The notes: generated from the letters alone by a model not told the origin. Counted from the stretch's first letter, positions 34,401 to 41,521 are shown. The stretch is 64,000 nt of DNA from Micromonospora orduensis (GCF_006228125.1 NZ_VDFY01000154.1:1-64000); one strand, 5' to 3'. Made by a program: numbers and translations.

Positions 34401-34507
34401 ACCGGCCACACCCGCCATCGGTGCTCGCCCGCTGGACGGCGGCCGGGGTGGTCGGCGTCGCCGCGCTCGCCGGGCTGGGCACGCTGCTGCGGCGGTGGAC
34501 ACGGTGA
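31427..34507 (+). CDS. Fused FAD-binding and Fe-S oxidoreductase (D-lactate/glycolate dehydrogenase type) with C-terminal membrane anchor
   Basis: 1026 residues. Residues about 50-270 are an FAD-binding PCMH domain (PLTSRGGGTSLAGECTNTAV; THNHCTLGGMLGNNSCGAT); the FAD-oxidase C domain follows to about 540 (GHFGQGCVHTRIPF, GGSFSGEHGDGQARGELLPK). Two cluster-binding sequences come next (VGKCRRHEGGVMCPSY and CLACKGCKADCPVNVDM), then two CCG domains (SVCCGLTWISTG, SGCCGLAGNFGFEEGHFEVS). A final hydrophobic helix (AAGVVGVAALAGLGTLL) should anchor it. It probably oxidises a 2-hydroxy acid and feeds quinone. ATGA overlap with the ThDP enzyme and GTGA with the next gene place it in one operon. Confidence 0.9.
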   Translation: MNDVFLPEPVLRPPEPIDDLDLSALAADLRDEVDGEVRFDAGSRAAYSTDASNYRQVPLGVVVPRTVEAAVAAVAVCRRHQAPLTSRGGGTSLAGECTNTAVVLDWSKYCHRLIEVDEQTRTCLVEPGIVLDELNAELKPTGLEYGPRPATHNHCTLGGMLGNNSCGATAQRTGKVVDNVVELEVLLYDGTRMWVGETTDDEYDRIQRDGGRKAHIYRQLRALRDEYLADIRTRYPDIPRRVSGYNLDSLLPEKTFHVAQALVGSEGTLVTILRARLKLVPIVKAQAMVFLSYPDIASAGDDVPRILEHQPIALEGIDDKLVSFERRKSLHPHALRELPPGGAWLMVQLGGETPQEARAAAERLIASVRRDGGPRAHEFADPADEKRMWGVRDSALGATAHVPDADNTWPGWEDSAVAPRRLGDYLRDLQRLYREYGYEQASLYGHFGQGCVHTRIPFQLRTADGIRDFRSFIERAADLVVSYGGSFSGEHGDGQARGELLPKMYGDRLTRAFGQFKAIFDPDDRMNPGKVVPPYRLDSHLRLGADYDHGAVETAFAYPDDGGSFGNAVLRCVGVGKCRRHEGGVMCPSYMVTREEEHSTRGRSRLLFEMLDGTARGGTIGDGWRSEAVRDALDLCLACKGCKADCPVNVDMATYKAEFLHHHYARRLRPRAHYSMGWLPLVATVAARLPRTVNALAQAPGLNRLAKAVGGIDKRRDIPAFAPESFQHWFAHRTPSGDGSRGEVLLWPDTFTNHFHPGVARAAVEVLETAGWRVRVPEQSVCCGLTWISTGQLGVAKRVLRRSTDVLRPHLRAGTRIVGLEPSCTAVFRSDAHELFPADDDVTRLREQAVTLAELLHDHSPGWQPPRVEAHALIQTHCHHHAILGTAADQALLSAAGVDAEFLDSGCCGLAGNFGFEEGHFEVSEACAERVLLPAVRDAAETDVILADGFSCRTQVEQSASGGRSAIHLAELLRAGLHDDTVPRRPERNWGDRPHPPSVLARWTAAGVVGVAALAGLGTLLRRWTR

Positions 34508-35592
34508 GCCGCATCCGGCTCACCGCCGAGGCGTACCGGGTGCCCACCGACGCCCCCGAGGGGGACGGCACCCTGGCGTGGACCAGCACCACCCTGGTGC
34601 TGGTGCGCGCCGACGCCGACGGAGAGACCGGCATCGGCTGGACGTACGGGCCGGTGGCCGCCGTCGCGGTGGTGGCGGATCTGTTCGCTCCGGTGGTCGC
34701 TGACCTCGACCCGGACGACGTACCGGCGATGTGGACGAGCATGCGCCGCAGGCTGCGCAACGCCGGCCGGCCGGGTGTGGCCGGGCTCGCCCTGTCGGCC
34801 GCGGACTGCGCGCTGTGGGATCTCAAGGCCCGCCGGCACGGGCTGCCGCTGGCCCGGTTGCTCGGCACCGTCCGCCGGGATGTGCCGGTCTACGGCAGCG
34901 GCGGCTTCACCACGTACGACGACGAGCGTCAGCACCGGCAACTCGCCGGCTGGGTCCACGAGCAGGGCATACCCCGAGTGAAGATCAAGATCGGGGAGTC
35001 GTGCGGCACGGAGGTGCAGCGGGACCTTGCCCGGATGGCGGCGGCCCGGCGCGCCATCGGCGACGACGCCGAGCTCTTCGTCGACGCCAACGGCGCCTAC
35101 CAGCGCAAGCAGGCGATCCGGGTGGCACACGCCGCGGCCGAGTTGGACGTCCGCTGGTACGAGGAGCCGGTCAGCTCCGACGACCTCGCCGGCCTGGGGC
35201 TGGTCCGCGACCGCGTCCTGGCGGATGTGGCGGCGGGGGAGTACGGCTTCGACCTGACCTACTTCCACCGGATGGCGCCGTTCGTGGACTGCCTACAGAT
35301 CGACGTCACCCGCTGCGGCGGGATCAGTGAGTTCCTCCGTGCCGCCGCGGTCGCCGCCGCAGCCGGGCTCCAGGTGTCTGGACACTGCGCCCCGCACCAG
35401 CACCTGCCGGTCGCCGCCGGCATCGGGAACCTGCGACACCTGGAGTGGTTCCACGATCACGTCCGGATCGAGTCGATGCTCTTCGACGGCACGGAGCCGG
35501 CGATTGGCGGCGCGGCGCGGGTACCGCTGGACCGGCCGGGCAACGGTGTGGAGTTCCGCTCGGATCTCGCCCAGCAGTACCGGGTGGCCTGA
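34504..35592 (+). CDS. Enolase-superfamily (mandelate racemase type) enzyme
   Basis: 362 residues. After the capping domain the barrel carries the catalytic Lys pair in PRVKIKIGESCG, metal ligands in AELFVDANGAYQ and VRWYEEPVSSDD, a third acidic region in LADVAAGEYGFD, then IDVTRCGGISEF and the catalytic His in VSGHCAPHQHLPVA. This matches the MR subgroup, which dehydrates or racemises sugar acids. The substrate cannot be named. GTG 34504 sits in the GTGA stop overlap of the oxidoreductase. Co-transcription suggests a sugar-acid pathway delivering a hydroxy-acid or keto-acid to the neighbouring redox enzymes. Confidence 0.87.
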   Translation: MSRIRLTAEAYRVPTDAPEGDGTLAWTSTTLVLVRADADGETGIGWTYGPVAAVAVVADLFAPVVADLDPDDVPAMWTSMRRRLRNAGRPGVAGLALSAADCALWDLKARRHGLPLARLLGTVRRDVPVYGSGGFTTYDDERQHRQLAGWVHEQGIPRVKIKIGESCGTEVQRDLARMAAARRAIGDDAELFVDANGAYQRKQAIRVAHAAAELDVRWYEEPVSSDDLAGLGLVRDRVLADVAAGEYGFDLTYFHRMAPFVDCLQIDVTRCGGISEFLRAAAVAAAAGLQVSGHCAPHQHLPVAAGIGNLRHLEWFHDHVRIESMLFDGTEPAIGGAARVPLDRPGNGVEFRSDLAQQYRVA

Positions 35593-35593
35593 C

Positions 35594-35944
35594 ATGGCTG
35601 ACGGGATCGGGCGGCTGCCGCTGCGGGGCGCGGAGGTCGGGCTCCGGCTGGCCTGGGGCGGTCTGCTGCTGCTCGCGCCCGGTGGATCCCGTCACCACCA
35701 CCGCCGTGGTGACGCTCCGGGTGCTCGGTGCCCGGCACGTCGCCCAGACAGTGGTGACCCTCTGGCGGCCCACCCGGGGCGTGCTCGCCGGCGGGGCGGC
35801 GGTCGACGCCATCCACTGCGTCGCCGCGCTCGCCCTGGCCGCCGTCGACCGTCGGCAACGGCCCGCCGCCCTGACCGACGTCGCCGTCGCCGCCGCCTGG
35901 GCGGTGCTGGGGGCCGTCGTCGCACGAGATCGGGGGACCGATGA
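35594..35944 (+). pseudogene. Small membrane-protein gene broken by a frameshift
   Basis: ATG 35594, 1 bp after the preceding stop, opens MADGIGRLPLRGAEVGLRLA and a first hydrophobic helix. Past about 35683 the frame turns Arg-rich, while the +1 frame reads DPVTTTAVVTLRVLGARHVA, DAIHCVAALALAAVDRRQRP and TDVAVAAAWAVLGAVVA, clearly membrane-protein sequence. A short indel at about 35680 explains this. The intended stop (35942-35944) overlaps the next gene by ATGA. Either a real mutation or a sequencing error; the intact protein would be ~115 residues with three or four helices, function unknown. Confidence 0.65.
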
Positions 35945-36381
35945 GAACGCAGGAACTGCACCAACCGACCGGCCGCGTACTGGTCGTCGTGTGCGATCCG
36001 GGCGAGGAGCCGGTGGGCGTCATCGGTGCGGCGCTGCACCGGTACGACCTGCGCGCCGGCCGGGTGACCGCCGTCGGTGGCTTCCAGGAGGCGGAGGTCG
36101 GCTGGTTCGACCGGCAGGCGCGCGACTACCGCCGTATCCCGGTGCGGCAGCAGGTGGAGGTGCTGTCCCTGGTGGGTGATGTGGCCGCCCATCAGGACGA
36201 GCCCGTGCTGCACGTGCACGCGGTGCTCGGCCGCGAGGACGGCAGCACCGTCGGCGGGCACCTGCTGTCCGCCCGGGTGTGGCCGACGCTCGAGGTGATC
36301 GTCAGCGAGGTCGCGCCCGAACTGAGCAAGCGGGTGGATCCGGAGACCGGGCTGGCGCTGGTCGCCGGCCCCGGCCGGTAG
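35941..36381 (+). CDS. PPC/DUF296-domain protein
   Basis: 146 residues. Residues about 10-130 form the PPC domain (plants and prokaryotes conserved): RVLVVVCDPGEEPVGVIGAA, AGRVTAVGGFQEAEVGWFDR, LSLVGDVAAHQDEPVLHVHA and TVGGHLLSARVWPTLEVIVS. The bacterial stand-alone domain forms trimers; the His residues in HVHAVLG and GGHLL may bind metal. It lacks an AT-hook. Starts in the ATGA stop of the broken membrane gene. The last codons (VAGPGR-stop) are part of a 26-bp unit repeated twice more downstream. Confidence 0.85.
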   Translation: MRTQELHQPTGRVLVVVCDPGEEPVGVIGAALHRYDLRAGRVTAVGGFQEAEVGWFDRQARDYRRIPVRQQVEVLSLVGDVAAHQDEPVLHVHAVLGREDGSTVGGHLLSARVWPTLEVIVSEVAPELSKRVDPETGLALVAGPGR

Positions 36382-36431
36382 CGCTGGTCGCCGGCCCCGG
36401 CCGGTAGCGCTGGTCGCCGGCCCCGGCCGGT
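36355..36431. repeat. Three tandem copies of a 26-bp unit
   Basis: GCGCTGGTCGCCGGCCCCGG followed by CCGGTA, in copies starting at 36355, 36381 and 36407; the third differs in its last base. The first copy encodes the end of the PPC protein including its stop; the others duplicate it in the intergenic space before the SDR gene. The CCGGCCCCGGCCGG core is self-complementary, so each copy can also form a hairpin and may act as a terminator. Confidence 0.85.
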
Positions 36432-36462
36432 GGCCAGGAGGCACGAGGCGACGGGAGTCGAC

Positions 36463-37473
36463 ATGGCCAAGGGACGTGACGTGCGGGTGGCGGTGGTGAC
36501 CGGCGCGAGCGCCGGGGTCGGGCGGGCGACGGTTCGTCTGCTCGCCCAGCGGGGCATCGCCGTCGCGCTGTTGGCGCGGGGACGGGTCGGGTTGGACGCC
36601 GCCGCCGAGGAGGTCCGCAGCGCGGGCGGCCGACCGCTGCCGATCGAGGTCGACGTGGCCGACTACGAACAGGTGGTGGCCGCCGGTCGACGGATCGAGG
36701 CGGAACTGGGGCCGATCGACCTGTGGATCAACGACGCGTTCAGCTCCGTCTTCGCGCCGTTTGAGGAAACCCGCCCGGAAGAGTTCCGGCGGGCCATGGA
36801 GGTCACCTACCTGGGGTACGTGCACGGCACCCGTGTCGCCCTCTCCCACATGACCCCCCGCGACCGGGGCACCATCGTGCAGGTGGGCTCGGCGCTGGCG
36901 TACCGGGGTATCCCGCTGCAGGCGGCCTACTGCGGGGCGAAGCACGCGATCGTGGGATTCACCGAGTCGTTGCGCTGCGAACTGCTGCACGAACGCAGCG
37001 GGGTGCGGGTGACGATGGTGCAGCTTCCGGCGCTGAACACCCCGCAGTTCGACTGGTTGCTGTCCCGGCTGCCTCGGCACGCCGAACCGGTGCCACCGAT
37101 CTACCGGCCGGAGGTGGCGGCCCGAGCGATCGTCGGCGCCGCGGACCGACCCTACCGGCGGGAGTACTGGGTGGGCACCTCGACGGTGCTGACAATCCTC
37201 GGCAACCGGGTCGCGCCGGGGCTGCTCGACCGCTACCTGGCCCGCACGGGGTACCGGTCCCAGCAGACCGGCCGCCCCGCCGACCCGGATCGGCCGAACA
37301 ACCTGTGGCATCCGCTGGACGGGCCGGGCGGGCGCGACTACGGGGCACGGGGCGGCTTCGCCGGCCGCTCCCACGGGCACAGCCCGCAGGCATGGCTGTC
37401 GCGCCACCGTCGCCTCATCGCGGCCGGGTTGGCCGGGACGGCGGCGGGCCTGGTCGCCTGGCGTCGGCACTGA
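36463..37473 (+). CDS. Short-chain dehydrogenase/reductase
   Basis: 336 residues. The Rossmann fold shows VAVVTGASAGVGRATVRLLA (TGxxxGxG, NADP(H)-type with a following ALLARGR), the segment DVADYEQVVAAG, a Ser in IVQVGSALAYRG and catalytic YCGAKHA (Y-x-x-x-K). After about residue 250 a non-catalytic extension of ~85 residues is Pro/Arg/Gly-rich and ends in a hydrophobic stretch (LIAAGLAGTAAGLVAW), probably a membrane anchor. ATG 36463 fits the family start. Substrate unknown. The tandem repeat lies between it and the PPC gene. Confidence 0.88.
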   Translation: MAKGRDVRVAVVTGASAGVGRATVRLLAQRGIAVALLARGRVGLDAAAEEVRSAGGRPLPIEVDVADYEQVVAAGRRIEAELGPIDLWINDAFSSVFAPFEETRPEEFRRAMEVTYLGYVHGTRVALSHMTPRDRGTIVQVGSALAYRGIPLQAAYCGAKHAIVGFTESLRCELLHERSGVRVTMVQLPALNTPQFDWLLSRLPRHAEPVPPIYRPEVAARAIVGAADRPYRREYWVGTSTVLTILGNRVAPGLLDRYLARTGYRSQQTGRPADPDRPNNLWHPLDGPGGRDYGARGGFAGRSHGHSPQAWLSRHRRLIAAGLAGTAAGLVAWRRH

Positions 37474-37525
37474 ACCCGGCGTCCGGGCGTCGCGGCGCCA
37501 CCGGTCGCGCTCGACCGGCCGTTTG

Positions 37526-39277
37526 TCACCGGCAGGGGTCGACCTGGCCCAGCGTGACCGCCGTCTCCAGCATCAGCGCGTGCACGAAGCCCTGCGGCAG
37601 GTTGCCGCGCAACTGCCGCTGCCGGACGTCGTACTCCTCCGTGTACAACCCGGGTGGCCCACACGCGGCCCGGTTGCGTTCGAACCACCGGTTGGCGCCC
37701 ACCGCGTCCCCGGCCTGCCAGGCTGCCAGCGCCGCGATGAACCCACAGAGCAGGAAAGCGCCCTCCGCGTCGCCGAGCGGCCGCCGGTCGGGCCGGAAGC
37801 GGTAGAGGTACCCGTCCTCCGTCAGCTCGGCCAGGACGGCCTGCTGGGTGGATGCGGTACGCGGGTCGTCCGGAGCCAGGGCGCCCCGGATGCCGGGCAG
37901 CAGCAGTGCGGAGTCGACGCGCGGGTCGTCGTAGGCGCGCTGCCAGCGGCCTCCCGGACCGAGGCCGTGGGCGGAGGCGTCGGCGAGGATTCCGTCCGCC
38001 AGCGCGGACCAGCGTCCGACCAGGCCCCCCGAGCCGACACGCGCGGCGGCGCGTAACCCGGCGACACAGGTCAGCTTGGAATGCGTCCACTGCCGTGTGG
38101 GCAACTCCCAGATGCCGGAGTCCGGCTCCGACCAGCGCCGCTCGACCACCGCCGCGGCCAGTCGCATCGCGCGGTACGCGTCACTGTCGAGCCGGTCGAG
38201 CCGGTGCGCCGCCGCGAGCACCAGTAGGACCTCGCCGAAGGCGTCGAGCTGGAACTGCTCGCGTACCCAGTTGCCGGTACGGACCTTGGCGCCCGGGTAG
38301 CCGGGCAGGTCGTCGAGCCGCTGCTGGTGCGGCACCGGTTCGCCGCTCACGGTGTACGCCGGGGCCAAGGCGTCCGCGTCGGCCAGCACCCGCGCGGTCA
38401 GGAACGCGACCGCGTCGTCGAGCAGGTCGTACCGGCCGACCAGCGCAGCCGCCTGCCCGGCGAAGGACTGGTCGCGGATCCAGGCGTACCGGTAGTCGTA
38501 GTTGCGTCCGGCCAGCGCCCGCTCGGGCAGCGCCGTGGTACAGGCGGCCACCATGCCACCGCCCGGACGGGTCATGCCGCGCAGGACCGCGTACGCGAGG
38601 GTGGCGTCGCGGTGCGCAGGCCCGGTCAGCTCCGGCACCACCGAGCTCCAGTGCTGCTCGGTGGTCCGCCACAGTTCCCCTGGTTCCTCACCAGGCTGTT
38701 CCAGCGGCGCCGTCGACACCTCGAGCGTCAGGTCGTACGAGCCCCGGGCCGGAACGACCAGCTCGCCGGCGAGGGAGCCGTCGGCGGCGGAGCTCAAGCC
38801 CGAACCACCGTGCAACCGCAGGTACAGCGGCCCGGCGCGGGCTGTCCATCTGTCGGCGTGCCGGCTGACCTCGCGCACCGGGCGGCGGCCGAAGTCGCCG
38901 CGCGGGTCCAGCACCACACGCACCCGTGCCGGTCGCTCCGCCGCCCGTACCTGCCGCAACAGCACCAGCCGGTGCTCCTGACCCGGTGCGACGAGAGCCT
39001 CCCGGCACTCGATGATCCCGTCGGTGGTGACCCACCTGCTGCGCCAGATCAGCGACCCCGGCTCGTAGTGCCCGCCCCAGACGAAGCGGTCCGTCGCCGG
39101 CGTCACGAGGAAACGACCCGGACCGCCGAGCAGCGCCGAGAACAGCGGTGGGTCGCACCAGCCGGGCGCGCAGAGCCAGCCGACATCACCATCCGGGCCG
39201 ATGAGGGCACCTCGATGTCCGTCGGCGAGCAGCGCGTAGTCCCGCAGTACCGCCGGGGAACTCTCCGAGGCTGGCAT
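37526..39277 (-). CDS. Glycoside hydrolase family 15 protein (glucoamylase/trehalase-like)
   Basis: 583 residues from ATG 39277. The N-terminal beta-sandwich (about 1-230; LLADGHRGALIGPDGDVGWL, CDPPLFSALLGGPGRF) precedes the (alpha/alpha)6 barrel with GRNYDYRYAWIRDQSF, VRTGNWVREQFQLDAFGEVL (Glu region), and the end GNLPQGFVHALMLETAV. The general acid/base region falls near SGIWELPTRQWTHSKLTCVA. Actinobacterial GH15 proteins of this layout hydrolyse trehalose or alpha-glucans, linked to osmotic stress. No signal peptide, so cytosolic. Convergent with the SDR gene. On its strand a weak GTTTC...GGGAAT promoter-like pair lies upstream. Confidence 0.9.
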   Translation of the reverse strand: MPASESSPAVLRDYALLADGHRGALIGPDGDVGWLCAPGWCDPPLFSALLGGPGRFLVTPATDRFVWGGHYEPGSLIWRSRWVTTDGIIECREALVAPGQEHRLVLLRQVRAAERPARVRVVLDPRGDFGRRPVREVSRHADRWTARAGPLYLRLHGGSGLSSAADGSLAGELVVPARGSYDLTLEVSTAPLEQPGEEPGELWRTTEQHWSSVVPELTGPAHRDATLAYAVLRGMTRPGGGMVAACTTALPERALAGRNYDYRYAWIRDQSFAGQAAALVGRYDLLDDAVAFLTARVLADADALAPAYTVSGEPVPHQQRLDDLPGYPGAKVRTGNWVREQFQLDAFGEVLLVLAAAHRLDRLDSDAYRAMRLAAAVVERRWSEPDSGIWELPTRQWTHSKLTCVAGLRAAARVGSGGLVGRWSALADGILADASAHGLGPGGRWQRAYDDPRVDSALLLPGIRGALAPDDPRTASTQQAVLAELTEDGYLYRFRPDRRPLGDAEGAFLLCGFIAALAAWQAGDAVGANRWFERNRAACGPPGLYTEEYDVRQRQLRGNLPQGFVHALMLETAVTLGQVDPCR

Positions 39278-39407
39278 CGTTGGCCTCCGGTCAGGGGGTC
39301 GGGGCGTTGTCCCTGGCACCGCCCCGGTCGCCGGCCGGCGGCGGAGCGGAATTCCCCGGTGTCGGGGCCTTGAAACGGATCAACGGGTACGGCCGGATCA
39401 GATCACC

Positions 39408-39433
39408 GTTTTCCCGCACCTCGACCGGGGTAG
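39408..39433 (+). promoter_or_regulatory. Candidate SigB-type promoter before a decayed gene
   Basis: GTTTT, 15 bp, GGGTAG: the same bases and spacing as the site at 8798. It now points into the remnant at 39434, implying that the lost gene had been under stress control. Confidence 0.45.
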
Positions 39434-39754
39434 CGGTCTGAAGGGGACAGGAGACGGAAGCTCGACGCCAACCCGCTGCACGTCCCGCTCTCCGGTCCGC
39501 TCGCGCGGGCCGTCGCCCGCGGCTATCACCTGCTGTCGCTGCCGGCCAACCGAACGCGCACCGTGGCCGACTGGCTGTTCAGCGCGGCGGGCACCCGGCC
39601 GGCCGTGCAGCTCGGGCTGGTGCCCGGCGCGGCCGTTCCGCTGGACACCGCCGCCCCCGAACTCCACCTTCACGCAGGCGTTCAGCCTGGTGGGGTTGGT
39701 CAACTCGGCGCGGCTGCTGACCGGCGCCACCACCCGCACCTCGGCCAGTGCTGA
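39434..39754 (+). pseudogene. Remnants of an NAD(P)/FAD oxidoreductase C-terminus and of a second gene
   Basis: In frame with the stop at 39754, without any proper start, the DNA encodes NPLHVPLSGPLARAVARGYH and LLSLPANRTRTVADWLFSA, then VQLGLVPGAAVPLDTAAPEL. This reads like the C-terminal end of type II NADH dehydrogenase-like flavoproteins (recognised from memory). From about 39666 the frame that makes sense shifts to FTQAFSLVGLVNSARLLTGA, which recalls the end of a GH15-type enzyme. So two truncated genes appear joined. Neither can be functional. Confidence 0.5.
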
Positions 39755-39851
39755 CCGCCAGCGGATCGCCAACCCCTGCTCGGCACCGCGCCTCCGCCGG
39801 CGGGATGGGGACAGGTCATCCGCCGGGAGGTGACCCGGCCCGCTGGCCGCA

Positions 39852-40580
39852 TCACCCGTTGTCGATCACGGCCCAGACGGTCTTGCCGTCGCCGAAGGCG
39901 AAGAATCCCCAACGCGTGGTGAGGGCGGCGATGATCGGCAGGCCGCGACCACCCTCGGAGACCTGGCTGGCGGCTGTCGGAGCGGCGGCGTGAGGGGCGT
40001 CCGCCGCCCGGTCCCGGACGCTGATCCGCAGCGCTTTTTCCATAGCGGTGACGGTGATGTCGATGTCCGTGCGGGCGTGCAGCACGGCGTTGCTGATCAG
40101 CTCCGAGGTGACGACCATCGCTCGGTCGACGACGGTCTCCATGCCCCAGGTGCGGCAGTGCCGGGCGACGAGCTTGCGGGCGGCGGCGGGCGACTGCGGG
40201 TCGGCCGGCAGGCAGAGGTGGGCACGGCGAGGATCAGATGGTGTACGCCGGGATGGGTGATCGAGGAGCGCCGTGCCGAGGACCGGGTGCCGTCCCAGGG
40301 TGGCGCGAAGCAGTCGACCGGTGGGGGTCAGCGGATTTGCCGACAGGGTCAGGCGCGGTCCGCCCTCCTGGCTGGTGGCCCACCGTTCGAGAACCGTGAC
40401 GAGGGGGGCGACGTCGGACGTCGGGAGGCCGTTGAGGTCCACCTCGAGGGTCAGCGGGGCGTCGAGGCGTCCGTGGAGCAGCACGGTGGAGAGGTGTGAC
40501 TCGGCCTCAGGGGTGGGGCTACCGGTCACGCTGATGCGGGTGCTGCCGCCGGTGAAGTCGCGAAGAATCGCCCATGTCAT
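39852..40580 (-). CDS. STAS-like/HATPase anti-sigma regulatory protein
   Basis: 242 residues. The N-terminal ~95 residues resemble a STAS domain (ISVTGSPTPEAESHLSTVLL; LTLEVDLNGLPTSDVAPLVT). Residues about 125-240 are a GHKL ATPase of the RsbW/SpoIIAB type (AARKLVARHCRTWGMETVVD; VVTSELISNAVLHARTDIDI with the N-box Asn; ISVRDRA; SEGGRGLPIIAALTTRWGF). Such proteins bind and hold sigma factors by a kinase switch; the SigB-type factor at 16303 is a candidate partner. ATG 40580 was chosen over GTG 40589. It lies 19 bp after the STAS gene on the same strand. Confidence 0.85.
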   Translation of the reverse strand: MTWAILRDFTGGSTRISVTGSPTPEAESHLSTVLLHGRLDAPLTLEVDLNGLPTSDVAPLVTVLERWATSQEGGPRLTLSANPLTPTGRLLRATLGRHPVLGTALLDHPSRRTPSDPRRAHLCLPADPQSPAAARKLVARHCRTWGMETVVDRAMVVTSELISNAVLHARTDIDITVTAMEKALRISVRDRAADAPHAAAPTAASQVSEGGRGLPIIAALTTRWGFFAFGDGKTVWAVIDNG

Positions 40581-40599
40581 TCGTCCCACTGCGCGTTCG

Positions 40600-40965
40600 T
40601 CAGCCGTTCGAAGAGCCGTAGATCGTGCCGGTCGGTCGGGTGGAGGGACGGTGGAGCGTCTCCGCCACCCCGGTGACCCGCAGCACCTCGGAGACGATTC
40701 CCCTGGCGTTGCGCAGGATGAGCACGCGCCCCTGATGAGCGGCGAAACGGTGGACGTCCACCAGCTCCTTCACCGCGCCGGAATCGATCAGGGTGGTGGC
40801 CTGCAGGTCGACGATGAGCCACTGCGTGCTGGTCGCCGTGAGCGTGCTGTCGACGGCCTCGCGCAGCTGGCCGGAGAAGGCCATGTCCAGTTCTCCGGAG
40901 AGGAAGAGGATCCTCGGCGCGGGACCATCACCCGAGATTCGGATGCTGAACACTAGGCCGTCCAC
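40600..40965 (-). CDS. Anti-sigma factor antagonist (STAS domain)
   Basis: 121 residues, a single STAS domain: ILFLSGELDMAFSGQLREAV, LIVDLQATTLIDSGAVKELV (Ser of IDSG would be phosphorylated), and VLILRNARGIVSEVLRVTGV. It should release a sigma factor by binding the partner HATPase protein encoded next in the same operon. A perfect palindrome at 40983-41006 lies 18 bp upstream of its start and may be an operator. Confidence 0.87.
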   Translation of the reverse strand: MDGLVFSIRISGDGPAPRILFLSGELDMAFSGQLREAVDSTLTATSTQWLIVDLQATTLIDSGAVKELVDVHRFAAHQGRVLILRNARGIVSEVLRVTGVAETLHRPSTRPTGTIYGSSNG

Positions 40966-40982
40966 CCCCTGACCTGACGCCT

Positions 40983-41006
40983 GATACCTGCATGGTTGCA
41001 GGTATC
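40983..41006. promoter_or_regulatory. Perfect palindrome upstream of the STAS-HATPase operon
   Basis: GATACCTGCA-TGGT-TGCAGGTATC: 10-bp arms with a 4-bp centre. Its position next to the start of the minus-strand STAS gene fits a repressor operator; it could also end transcription of the fragment upstream. The AT-rich arms without a following T-run favour an operator. Confidence 0.45.
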
Positions 41007-41061
41007 GTCATCGTGGACAGGATACTCGTCGCGGTGGTTTGCCTGCTCGGAGGGATCCTGC

Positions 41062-41478
41062 CTACGCCAGCACCGCCTGCGGATCACCGGCGGCGTCCCG
41101 GGCGGCCATCGCCTCCTGCCGGCGCGGTTCCTCCCGCAGGATCGCGGCGTGCAGCCAGATGTCCGGGATGGCGAAACCATCCACCAGCGTCCGCAGGTGC
41201 GGGCGCAGCTCTTTGAGTAGGCCGTTCACCACGGCGGTGATCGCCTTGGATCGGGTCGGGGTGAGCCGGCCGTGCTCCAGGAACCACCCCTTGTGGGCCT
41301 CGATGACGCTTAGCGCGTACAGGTCACAGACCCGGGACGGCAGCTCCCGGACCGCCAGATCGGCGGTGTCGGCGATGCCGGCGACGAACCGCCGAAAAAG
41401 GGCTGTGGTAAGAGGCGTGCGACTGCTATTCGCTGGCGGTCGCTCGTCTCCGGCCCGCCTGCATCGGTGAGCCGTCAT
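41062..41478 (-). pseudogene. C-terminal fragment of an acyl-CoA oxidase/dehydrogenase
   Basis: The 138-codon frame has an Arg-rich, non-homologous start, then DLYALSVIEAHKGWFLEHGR, LTPTRSKAITAVVNGLLKEL and RPHLRTLVDGFAIPDIWLHA, as in the C-terminal domain of actinobacterial acyl-CoA oxidases of ~640 residues (recognised from memory). The FAD-binding and catalytic domains are absent. The region is surrounded by other remnants. Probably not functional. Confidence 0.6.
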
Positions 41479-41521
41479 GCTTTCAGCTGGCGGAATGCTG
41501 GAGTCGGCCGGTGCCGGAATA

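Noticed and set aside
32438-34411. 657-codon open frame on the minus strand
   Set aside because: Antisense to the FAD/Fe-S dehydrogenase, which has full motifs; no recognisable domain.
39398-39772. 124-codon minus-strand frame in the remnant region
   Set aside because: The plus strand carries recognisable flavoprotein sequence there; the minus frame is low-complexity.
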